DNA of 64,000 nt. It comes from Bartonella koehlerae C-29 (lineage in GTDB: Bacteria > Pseudomonadota > Alphaproteobacteria > Rhizobiales > Rhizobiaceae). Each line of letters starts with the position of its first letter. The first letter of the stretch is position 1. A program made the translations under genes and the position numbers. The DNA lies in contig NZ_KL407334.1 of assembly GCF_000706625.1 (NCBI RefSeq), forward strand, positions 213,771 to 277,770, written 5' to 3'. Positions 29,230 through 37,284 of this stretch are shown piece by piece. The notes under the pieces are model-generated. The model had not been told where the DNA came from. It was given only the letters and a program-made list of their open reading frames with translations, and did no database searches.

Positions 29230-30423
29230 TTACATCTTTGTTGCCTTAAAAGATCCTTGTTGTGCAGACAACAATAACTTCTGAAGAAGGTTATGGACAG
29301 CAACATATCTTTCAAGTTGGTGAACAAAGTTTACTGAAACATCTTTTGCATTTTGGGGCAACGTTTGCCATTCACTCAAAGCCCTTTCGTAATCACCTGT
29401 TTGAATGGCAACCTCCATCCGCGCAGCAATTGCTTCCAATGTCATACCTTCAACATTTCCAATCGGTCGCAAAATAATCAGAGCTTTTATCCATGCCAAA
29501 ATCCGTTCAAAAAAACCAGCATCTGACGCAACAATCTTTTGCGTTGCAACAATTGCGTCGGCAACATTGGCAAAATCAGCTGCAAGCTGAGCTGAACTAG
29601 GAAACCCTATAGAGGCTGTTTTTTGTAACAGATCAAGCCCCTCAATCGAAGGCGATAATTGTTGTAATATTTTTAATTCGTTGACATAAGATCCGCCACG
29701 CTCTACGGCATTTTTCAGCGAATTAATCGCAACAAACAACGCCGTATTTATTTTTTCTTTCCCATCATTTTTAACAACAATTTCTTGCTGCATAGTTTCT
29801 AAACGTTTCTTTAACGCCGCAAGAGCATTTGCATTACTCTGCCCAACTAATATAGCAGCTTTCATATCTTTTGAGACGCCAACTAAAGTGAGTACATACT
29901 CTTCAAGATCTCTTACTTTTTCCTCTAAAGTCGCAAAAGCTTTTCTGCTTTCTTCTTGCGATGCTTCATCACTTTGAAATGTTCCAAGCTGACGTGATAA
30001 AAAAGAAGAAAATTCTGCTTTCAAACTATCGATTTCTTGACGCACATGATTCAATTGTCTTATTGTCTCTTCACTGTGACTTTTTGCGATTTCAGCAATC
30101 TGCAAAGCATTTTCCTCTCCAATATGATTGCCCAGCAAAGAAGACGAAAACATACCTGCCCATTGAAGACCCATAAAAAGACCTAAAGCGATAAGACCAC
30201 CGAAAATTCCTGAAATTGGCAAGAAAAGCCATATCATACCCGATATGGATTTATTCTGTGTGGTTTGCTTCTCTACTTTAAGCGTTTCTAATGTACCTGC
30301 TTCTACAGAATTTTGTGTTTTTTGCTCTGAATCACAGCTTAAAATATTCTGTTCAATCATAGGTTTCTTATGGCGAACACCAGTGTGACGGGGTTTAACT
30401 TTTGGTTTTGAAGAATCTGCCAT
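29230..30423 (-). CDS. Mic60/mitofilin-like inner membrane protein (COG4223)
   Basis: The product is about 397 residues from the ATG at 30423; a GTG three codons earlier is also possible. It starts with a Lys/Pro-rich cytoplasmic segment and has one membrane span (about 63-90, GMIWLFLPISGIFGGLIALG). A long coiled-coil follows (about 105-220, heptad-rich with IDSLKAEFSSFLS and ATLEEKVRDLEEYV), then a helical C-terminal domain (VEGMTLEAIAARMEVAIQTG) that matches the mitofilin signature. Bacterial Mic60 homologues are linked to curved inner membranes. It is coupled to hemY (11 bp). In relatives uroporphyrinogen-III synthase precedes it; here a 0.4-kb AT-rich gap does. Confidence 0.85.
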   Translation of the reverse strand: MADSSKPKVKPRHTGVRHKKPMIEQNILSCDSEQKTQNSVEAGTLETLKVEKQTTQNKSISGMIWLFLPISGIFGGLIALGLFMGLQWAGMFSSSLLGNHIGEENALQIAEIAKSHSEETIRQLNHVRQEIDSLKAEFSSFLSRQLGTFQSDEASQEESRKAFATLEEKVRDLEEYVLTLVGVSKDMKAAILVGQSNANALAALKKRLETMQQEIVVKNDGKEKINTALFVAINSLKNAVERGGSYVNELKILQQLSPSIEGLDLLQKTASIGFPSSAQLAADFANVADAIVATQKIVASDAGFFERILAWIKALIILRPIGNVEGMTLEAIAARMEVAIQTGDYERALSEWQTLPQNAKDVSVNFVHQLERYVAVHNLLQKLLLSAQQGSFKATKM

Positions 30424-30804
30424 TTCAATCACTTTTTTAGTACTTTTTAAAAATAAAATAACAAAATGAAAAAATATTTAAAAATGAAACGTTTCTCAAA
30501 CAACATAATTTATTTTACACTCTATTTTATCAAGAATATTTCTTTATAAAATTTTTCAAAAATGCATACTTTTTTAAAGTACTTATAATTGTATAGCCTA
30601 ATAAACAAGCTTTTTAAAAAGACGTCAGCATTTTATACTAAAAAACGCAGCTTCATTTTTAATCAATAGAGCAATTATATTCAGAAAAAATGCTAAAACA
30701 CATTTTTTCTGAGAGAAATTAATTTTTAAGGGAAGCTCTTTGCATCTTTGCCTGTCCGTGCTACCCACATATGAAAGAAGCTTATACACAAGGTTTTGTC
30801 TGAA
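30424..30804. other. AT-rich gap where heme genes would be expected
   Basis: This is a divergent intergenic space between the Mic60-like gene and tsaD, extremely AT-rich, with no coding remnant that I can see. In free-living Rhizobiales hemC and hemD commonly occupy the equivalent place. It should hold the promoters of both flanking genes. Confidence 0.5.
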
Positions 30805-31899
30805 ATGCGTCTGTTAGGAATAGAAACAAGTTGCGATGAAACTGCTACTGCTGTTATTGAACACACTATTGGAGAAAAATATCAAATTCTTTCCAATATT
30901 GTTTGGAGCCAAACAGATCATCATGCACCTTACGGCGGTGTCGTTCCTGAAATTGCTGCTCGTGCCCATGTTGAAATTCTTGATGATTTGATTCTGAAAG
31001 CCCTGAGAAATGCTCATACAAAACTGAAAGACATTGATGCCATTGCAGTAACAAGTGGTCCTGGCTTGGTAGGAGGACTTTTAGTAGGTGTTATGAGTGC
31101 CAAAGCACTGTCTCTTGCCACTGGAAAACCTTTTATTGGCGTCAATCATCTGGAAGGCCATGCTTTAACAGCAGTGCTAACGCATAATGTTCATTTTCCC
31201 TATTTATTGCTGTTAGTTTCAGGTGGACATACACAAACAATCCTTGTTCATGGAGTAGGAAATTACCAGCGTTTAGGAACCACCATTGACGATGCATTAG
31301 GAGAAGCTTTTGATAAAACAGCAAAACTTTTAAGCCTTCCCTACCCTGGCGGTCCAGCAATTGAAAAAGCGGCTTTATTGGGCAATAAAAACCGTATTCC
31401 TCTTCCAAGACCTTTAAAAGGTGAAAAACGATTAGATTTTTCTTTTTCCGGTCTTAAAACCGCTGTTCGACAAGCAGCAACAGCTATCTCCCCTCTTACA
31501 GAAAGCGATATTGCTGACATTGCGGCAAGTTTTCAAGCAGCAGTTACCGATACAGTATATGATCGGGTTCATTTAGCTCTGCAACACTTTACCCAGCAAT
31601 ATCCTCTTTCTCGTCATCAAGGACCGCGTCCTCCTGCTTTAGTTGTTGCGGGAGGAGTAGCAGCCAATCAAGCCATTCGATTAACACTGCAAGAACTTGC
31701 TGATCAACAGGGTTTTGAATTTATAGCTCCTCCTCTTTCCTTGTGCACCGACAATGCTGCAATGATTGCTTTTGCTGGTGCCCAAAGACTAGCACGAGGA
31801 GAAAAAAGCTCCTTTGATACTGCTCCTCGCTCCCGCTGGCCATTGGATGAAAAATCCGCTCCCTTAATTGGAACAGGACGACGTGGAACAAAAGCATAA
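30805..31899 (+). CDS. tsaD: tRNA N6-threonylcarbamoyladenosine transferase TsaD
   Basis: TsaD transfers the threonylcarbamoyl group to A37 of ANN-decoding tRNAs with TsaB and TsaE. Visible are the start [17 protein letters not shown], the metal-binding region [14 protein letters not shown] and HLEGHALTA, the ATP-binding LLVSGGHTQ and [12 protein letters not shown], and the C-terminal [10 protein letters not shown] and [16 protein letters not shown] use the ATG at 30805; a TTG three codons upstream (30796) is closer to the AAGG site and cannot be excluded. Length is about 364 residues, normal for the family. Confidence 0.96.
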   Translation: MRLLGIETSCDETATAVIEHTIGEKYQILSNIVWSQTDHHAPYGGVVPEIAARAHVEILDDLILKALRNAHTKLKDIDAIAVTSGPGLVGGLLVGVMSAKALSLATGKPFIGVNHLEGHALTAVLTHNVHFPYLLLLVSGGHTQTILVHGVGNYQRLGTTIDDALGEAFDKTAKLLSLPYPGGPAIEKAALLGNKNRIPLPRPLKGEKRLDFSFSGLKTAVRQAATAISPLTESDIADIAASFQAAVTDTVYDRVHLALQHFTQQYPLSRHQGPRPPALVVAGGVAANQAIRLTLQELADQQGFEFIAPPLSLCTDNAAMIAFAGAQRLARGEKSSFDTAPRSRWPLDEKSAPLIGTGRRGTKA

Positions 31900-33226
31900 G
31901 AAAACAAATCAACCCCTTCTATTCACAGAGAATAAAATGAACTCTCATCATTTGGCATCTTATCTGTTACACTTATCACCATTTCTCGAAATTTAGGCAA
32001 TTAATCTCTTGCCAAATTTTCCTCCCATTCAATAAGATCATATTGATTAAACTTTCTAGACAAAAACTGGAAGAATAACTCAAATTGCACATGCTTAGCA
32101 ATTGACCTTAAGCCCACTGCCATAAAAAACCTTATAGCTTTTGCTAACAGCAAACAAAGTCAAAGCATCTTCATATATCCTATAAGAATATAGAGATCTT
32201 TTGCGCCTCACCCTCCAAGCCAGAGAACAATGAAAGTAGAAACCTGCACACCCATAAAAAAAGCCTTCTTATCCAATTACGAGAAGAGGATATCTAAAAT
32301 GTTTACATTTATTGCGAAAATCTTCAGTAAGACAACGTGCATCGTAAAATGTTCACCATAATTCTGCACTGTTTGTCTGTTTGGATGGAAAGAAAGACAG
32401 GAATGCTGTTTTTCTTCCTCATCCCTTCTACTTATGTCTCCGCACATCACCTTTCTGAGCAAGAGTTTTTGTATTTTCTTCTCTCTTCAAAAAAAGCTGA
32501 AATTCTTGGTCTTGGATAATATCATTGTAGTCTCTACAGTAAGGAAAACAGAAAGTTTAACTAAAGGCATTTCACTAAAGCATAACACTTGAAAATCAAA
32601 TTTTAGCATACCTTCTTGCCAAGGCTTTACTCTCATACTGAAAAGTCTATAGCCAACCATAGAAATGATCACGGACAACAAAGACATCGCCCCTCTCAAG
32701 CTTCACCACTATACCCCATAGTCTTTAAACAAGAGCTTTCAAAACTTGATGCCAACTGCCATGAACGGACATATTGATAATACACTACCTTTCTGAAGTA
32801 AAAAGAAAACTCTCATCTTTGAGTCCTAACTTTAAAACAAAATGAACGTCTTCAATAAAAGAATAGGAAAGGTTTTTAGTTCTTACGAACATCTAAAAGA
32901 ATTTATCTTCAATAAATCGTCATTTTTTGCCAATGGGTACTTTGTTGATGGAATGCTTTTCCTTCCTAACACGCTTGTTTGTTATCAATAGAACATTTAC
33001 AAAGAAAACATTCCCATTACTCGAACTTTACTCTCAAACTTCAACTCAAAACACCAGAAGCTAGAAAGCACGGCGCATTCCTCTATCACAATTTTATTAT
33101 CTTGGAACAAAACAAATTGGGAAGAATCACTCTTCATCCTATTTAAAATCCAAAATCATTGCTGATGTGCTATATAAATGCTTAATGTTTTTAAAATACG
33201 ACATAATCTCATGAAGAAGAGGTCTC
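31900..33226. other. 1.3-kb non-coding stretch between tsaD and the EVE gene
   Basis: In other Rhizobiales gpsA and a YciI-type gene usually lie in this interval. I could not trace a glycerol-3-phosphate dehydrogenase remnant here. A minus-strand frame at 32487-32699 shows no motif I recognise. Otherwise only short frames. Confidence 0.5.
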
Positions 33227-33655
33227 ATGGCTTACTGGCTTTTTAAATCTGAACCCCATAAATGGTCATGGGACATGCAAAAGCAAAAAGGTGACGATGG
33301 CGAACAATGGGATGGTGTCCGCAACTATCAAGCCCGTAACAATATGCGCGCCATGAAATATGGCGATAAAGGCTTTTTTTATCACTCAAATAAAGGATTA
33401 GAAATCGTAGGCATTGTAGAAGTCTGTGCTGAAGTACACCCAGACTCTACAACCACGGATCCACGTTGGGAATGTGTACATATACGTGCTCTATATGATA
33501 TGCCAATCCCTGTTTCCTTAAAACAGATCAAGGCTAATCCAAAATTGAAAAATATGGTATTGGTCAATGCCAATCGTTTATCCGTACAGCCCGTCACAGA
33601 AGATGAATGGAAAGAAATTTGCTTGATGGGCAATTTTAAGAAAACAAGAAAGTGA
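33227..33655 (+). CDS. EVE domain-containing protein
   Basis: This 142-residue protein is essentially one EVE domain, a PUA-like fold that binds modified bases. Family markers are the start MAYWLFKSEPHKWSWD, GVRNYQARNNMRAMKYGDKGFFYHS, and the closing RLSVQPVTEDEWKEI. Bacterial EVE proteins are thought to recognise modified nucleic acid, in some cases as part of defence or tRNA quality systems. In Rhizobiales this gene follows tsaD-gpsA, which supports the call. ATG at 33227 is preceded by AAGAGG. A decayed repeat module follows. Confidence 0.92.
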   Translation: MAYWLFKSEPHKWSWDMQKQKGDDGEQWDGVRNYQARNNMRAMKYGDKGFFYHSNKGLEIVGIVEVCAEVHPDSTTTDPRWECVHIRALYDMPIPVSLKQIKANPKLKNMVLVNANRLSVQPVTEDEWKEICLMGNFKKTRK

Positions 33656-34034
33656 TTTACAATTATAACTTATCATCTTTGATATTGAATAAGACCATCT
33701 CTATACAGTAAAACGATATTATTTTTTTCCCTTCCTCTTCAGAACAAGAAATCATTTCTTTGCACAGCACAAGAGAAAGACAGTGATGGATAAAAACCTT
33801 TGAGCAAAGATAAAAATAGCACTTAAAAATGATTGAAAGACAAAAGGAGATCTATAACAGGATTGAGGAAAGATAATGATAGCGCAACTGTAGACAGTTA
33901 CTTCATAAACATAAGCAAGGGTGTACTCAGTGGATTTTACCTTATACCATTCATATCCGATACCAACGAAAGTATTGAATGCAAATTAAGAAGATACCTT
34001 TTTAAAATAAGTCTGTGATAAAAGATTCATCATA

Positions 34035-34200
34035 TTGATTTATAAGGATAATTCATTGTTTTACGACTTGAATGAGAGATCTTAATATCGTAAGATTCCC
34101 TTATTTCAAACCCCTCTTATATTGAATCAAACAAAACCATTCTCTTGCACATCAGAAGCGGGATTCCCATGTGGATAAAACTATTAAAGAAAGGAATAAA
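34035..34200 (+). repeat. Integrase-module leader, copy C
   Basis: This starts TTGATTTATAAGGATAA and ends with AAAGAAAGGAATAAA before the relic ATG at 34201. The stem-loop is clear: TTGAATGAGAGATCTTA and TAAGATTCCCTTATTTCAA pair around ATATCG, with base changes on both arms relative to copy B. Confidence 0.75.
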
Positions 34201-34432
34201 ATGCCTTTCATAAACCATTTTAATGCAAGGATTATAGCAACCTTGAAAGCTGACAAATGATATGATGGTGCCAACTTGCAACACAATGGCTTAATCTTCT
34301 TTGAAAGGAGATGATCTTATCAAAAGATAAGCAACAAGTAAAAACAAAAGGCATGTGCATATTTTCTAATCGTTAAAAGATATTACTTTGGCATGTTTTT
34401 AAAAACCATGAAGCAAAATTAAAATAAGATAA
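34201..34432 (+). pseudogene. Decayed tyrosine integrase, internally deleted (copy C)
   Basis: The start reads MPFINHFNARIIATLKADK, then a stop, then YDGANLQHNG. A jump brings the frame to a KISNK-stop-KQKACAYF segment corresponding to the EGRDPIKERNKQK region of copy B. The relic ends with FKNHEAKLK (about 34398-34424), equal to the ESRKAELK-like region. So the same gene is present with internal deletions and stops; the catalytic half is gone. Confidence 0.75.
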
Positions 34433-34441
34433 TAAATGCTT

Positions 34442-35005
34442 TCAACCGGAAACAATAATTGTAGTCTGTCGATTAATATACGGCAAAAGACGTTCCATAT
34501 CACGGCGAGAAAGCGCAATGCACCCCTCTGTTGGCGCATAATTTTTTCGTGCTAAATGCATAAAAATAGCGCTCCCTTTTGCCATTTTTCGCTCTGTAAT
34601 ATTCCAATCCAAAACCAAGACAATTTCATAAAGCCCATCTTTACGTTGCATTTTTTCAGCTCTTTCACAATAAGAAAGACGTACCAAACGATTATAATTG
34701 GCATCACCACTCGCATCACACCAACCATCCTGCATTCGAATAGGGCGAAAAGGCAAAACGGAACGTGGAAAAAAACCATAAGAATTACCGCGAAATCCCC
34801 TCAAAAAACGCATCCGTGCCAAAGGTGTCGCACCATCACCTTCGCGCTTCAATGCAGAAATACCCATCCGTCCTAGAGCACAAAAAAAATGATTCTGACC
34901 AACGCGTAAAATACCACGTGCATAATGACCTGCTTGTCGTCGAACAACCATAAAATGAACAAAAGTTTGTTTTTTACAGAGTTTCTTTTTTAATTTTCCT
35001 TGCAT
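34442..35005 (-). CDS. L,D-transpeptidase (YkuD) family protein
   Basis: This 187-residue protein contains a YkuD-type catalytic domain. The histidine/cysteine motif is FMHLARKNYAPTEGCIALS with the conserved GC near residue 163-164; the preceding DGATPLARMRFL matches the GDGKTP-type segment near the domain start. Such enzymes form 3-3 peptidoglycan cross-links or attach envelope proteins. There is no clear signal peptide from the ATG at 35005, and a later start (ATG at 34951) is possible, so export is not evident. It is divergent from the response regulator gene 67 bp away, a pairing seen in other Rhizobiales. Confidence 0.85.
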   Translation of the reverse strand: MQGKLKKKLCKKQTFVHFMVVRRQAGHYARGILRVGQNHFFCALGRMGISALKREGDGATPLARMRFLRGFRGNSYGFFPRSVLPFRPIRMQDGWCDASGDANYNRLVRLSYCERAEKMQRKDGLYEIVLVLDWNITERKMAKGSAIFMHLARKNYAPTEGCIALSRRDMERLLPYINRQTTIIVSG

Positions 35006-35072
35006 GAGATCTTATTTTTCATGAAACTACTTCGCAACAGTTGGTGCATAAACATAGCTTATAAGGAAAAAA

Positions 35073-35756
35073 ATGAATTTTTATACTCTTTTAATTGTTG
35101 AAAATGATAATGATCTGCGCCCTATTCTGGTAGAGCAATTGCAAATTCATAAAGAATTTAAAGTTTTGCAAGCAAAAACAGCTGAATCAGGAATAACAAT
35201 AGCCCAAGAAGAGAACATTGATCTAGCGGTTTTGGGGATTGAATTTCCTGATCTTGACGGCTATAAAGTCGTTAAAAGATTACGCACCCAAGGATTTTGT
35301 GCCCCCATTATCATGATCACGAATTATGACACAAATTGCGATACTCTTTTAGATCCTGAAACAGGTGCTAATGATTATGTGATAAAACCCTTTCGCTTTG
35401 CAGTACTTTTGGCTCGGATTCGTGCCCAATTGCGCCAATATGAACAAAATGACGATGCTATTTTGCACATTGGTCCTTATACTTTTAAACCCGGACAAAA
35501 ACTCCTCATTGATCAACAAAATAACAAAATTCGCCTCACAGAAAAAGAGGCTGCCATTCTTAAATATCTCTCTTGCAACAACGAGCAAATCGTCAGTCGC
35601 GAAACGCTTTTAGAACAGATTTGGGGCTACAATGAGAACATTGTTACCCATACGTTAGAGACCCATATTTATCGTTTGCGACAAAAAATCGAAAAAGATC
35701 CCTCCAATGCGCGAATCCTCATTACAGATCAAAACGGATATCGTCTTAATCTTTAA
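35073..35756 (+). CDS. OmpR-type response regulator with a degenerate receiver (CenR/OtpR-like)
   Basis: This 227-residue protein has a receiver domain (1-120) and an OmpR/PhoB winged-helix DNA-binding domain (about 128-226, with [13 protein letters not shown] and [13 protein letters not shown]). The C-terminal half of the receiver ([18 protein letters not shown]) and the [12 protein letters not shown] linker match the CenR/OtpR group, which controls envelope functions in Caulobacter and Brucella. The phospho-acceptor aspartate is missing: where the family has LxxDxxLPDxDG, this reads [11 protein letters not shown] with Gly at residue 55. One of the paired acidic residues is Asn (VEND, Asn11). 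The Thr (ITNYD) and Lys (IKPF) of the active site remain. It therefore probably works without phosphorylation. A divergent L,D-transpeptidase gene is its likely envelope-linked neighbour. Confidence 0.9.
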   Translation: MNFYTLLIVENDNDLRPILVEQLQIHKEFKVLQAKTAESGITIAQEENIDLAVLGIEFPDLDGYKVVKRLRTQGFCAPIIMITNYDTNCDTLLDPETGANDYVIKPFRFAVLLARIRAQLRQYEQNDDAILHIGPYTFKPGQKLLIDQQNNKIRLTEKEAAILKYLSCNNEQIVSRETLLEQIWGYNENIVTHTLETHIYRLRQKIEKDPSNARILITDQNGYRLNL

Positions 35757-35841
35757 ATTTCACAGCAGTTATCACTGCTAAAACAATTATGATGCCCATT
35801 CATCTCTCTTCTCAGAAGGCAAATAAAGTAAACTCAAGACT

Positions 35842-36010
35842 TTGATTTATAAGAATAATTTATCATTTTGCACCTTGAATAGAAAACCAAAATATAGTAA
35901 TCTTCTACCCTCCGAAGCTTAACATTCACAAGCAGAAAAAATCATTCGCATACATGCCATCAGCAAAATGAATGTATGGATAAAAGTGCTGTAAAAAGGA
36001 CTAACAAGTT
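35842..36010 (+). repeat. Integrase-module leader, copy D
   Basis: This begins TTGATTTATAAGAATAATTTATC and continues with CACCTTGAATAGAAAACC. The stem-loop is partly eroded compared with copies B and C. It ends near AAAAAGGAC before the relic coding part, whose start codon is no longer clear. Confidence 0.65.
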
Positions 36011-36300
36011 CTCTGATATCCCCTCTCAATGCAAGAATCATCAAACATATGGAAAGCCAGCCAAATAAAATGATGGCGCTAACTTGTCACTTTACAAGTG
36101 TAGAGATGTTGATAGCCACTAGACCTTACAATTTACGGACACCATCGTCAGATGAACTTGCGCTCTAGCCAAAATTGTTTCAAGCAAACGCGTGAATTTG
36201 CATCACAATGGCATTTCTGCTTTGCGTGAAAAATGCTTCCCCATTAAAGAACACAATAAACAAAAGCGTAAAGCAATGCATAACGTCAAAATCAAGAGGA
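36011..36300 (+). pseudogene. Decayed tyrosine integrase (copy D)
   Basis: Readable remnants are NARIIKHME near 36027, a stretch corresponding to the GGAQWFLRY region reduced to fragments, HHNGISALREKCF, and PIKEHNKQKRKAMHN (about 36239-36285). The last part aligns with the EGRDPIKERNKQK region of copy B. Its 3' end overlaps the end of the convergent methyltransferase gene by a few bases. Confidence 0.7.
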
Positions 36301-37056
36301 AAGAGAGCTCTCACGCGCTTGTGGCAACAGCGCAGGCATAAAAACACGCCGCGACTGACGACGTTGTACAAGCAAGCCTTGATAAACACGTTTCTGAGCC
36401 TGACAAACTAAAAGTCCACCAAAATAAGGTAAAAGATGACGTACAATCGGTTCATAAAGAAAAGAAAAAAAGTGCGAGACATAGCTTGAAGACGGCATAT
36501 AATGTACTACTTCTTGTATTGATCCAGAAATAAAATGTGTTTTTTCAAACAAACGAACAATTTGTTGCCGACTATAAGGTTCACCGTAACCAAAGGGTGT
36601 GCAAGCGTTGCGCGCCCAAAATCCAGAACGATTAGGAACAATAACAATCAGCTGGCCATTGGGAGCTAAAACACGCCATATTTCATTTAATGTTTCGAAT
36701 GAATTTTCTGTATATTCAAGTGCATGTACCAATAAAATACAGTCAATCGAAGCATCAGGAAGCGGTAAATCTTCTTCAAAAACAAGTGCTGTAGCAACCT
36801 TATCAGCACAGGGCCATGGCACAGCACCCTGACAAGCGGGCATAAAAGCCAAACATTGTTGTGCACGCATACGCAAAGCAGAAAGATAAGGGAGTGCATA
36901 ACCAAAACCCATAACCCTTTTACCAGTAAGATCCGGCCAACATAAACTTAACTGGTCACACAATGTCTCCTGTACACGCCTACCAAGAGCAGAAGCATAA
37001 AAATCTTTAAGTGTGACTATATCCACTTCAACATACCGTGTAGAAAAAAATTTCAA
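36292..37056 (-). CDS. Class I SAM-dependent methyltransferase
   Basis: This protein of up to 254 residues has a Rossmann methyltransferase core: the SAM-binding region is GKRVMGFGYALPYLSALR (about 44-61, somewhat degenerate), followed by LPLPDASIDCILLVHALEY and IWRVLAPNGQLIVIVPN, characteristic of the methyltransferase type 11 group. The closing Arg-rich tail resembles rhizobial orthologues. Substrate unknown. Start is uncertain: a TTG at 37056 gives 254 residues and a GTG at 37026 gives 244; no ATG is in frame upstream. Its last residues overlap the integrase relic copy D. Confidence 0.85.
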   Translation of the reverse strand: MKFFSTRYVEVDIVTLKDFYASALGRRVQETLCDQLSLCWPDLTGKRVMGFGYALPYLSALRMRAQQCLAFMPACQGAVPWPCADKVATALVFEEDLPLPDASIDCILLVHALEYTENSFETLNEIWRVLAPNGQLIVIVPNRSGFWARNACTPFGYGEPYSRQQIVRLFEKTHFISGSIQEVVHYMPSSSYVSHFFSFLYEPIVRHLLPYFGGLLVCQAQKRVYQGLLVQRRQSRRVFMPALLPQARESSLSS

Positions 37057-37284
37057 ACATCATAGGTTTTCATATACCAAACTTATATGGACCTTTGCCT
37101 TTTCTCCGCAATGGCGAAAATTTTAACATTTCATATTTTAAACCCAAATAACTTCAAAAGTAGCACAGAAAGTTTTTCTGATCACTACCATCAATACTCT
37201 TGATCATATTCTTTATTTTTTGAAACTTGCGTCCCATAAAGACTTTCCGTGGATTTTTTTGACAATAATAAAAAGAAAAAATGA

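Noticed and set aside
32487-32699. 70-codon minus-strand frame
   Set aside because: No motif recognised and no supporting context; could be a relic but identity cannot be given.
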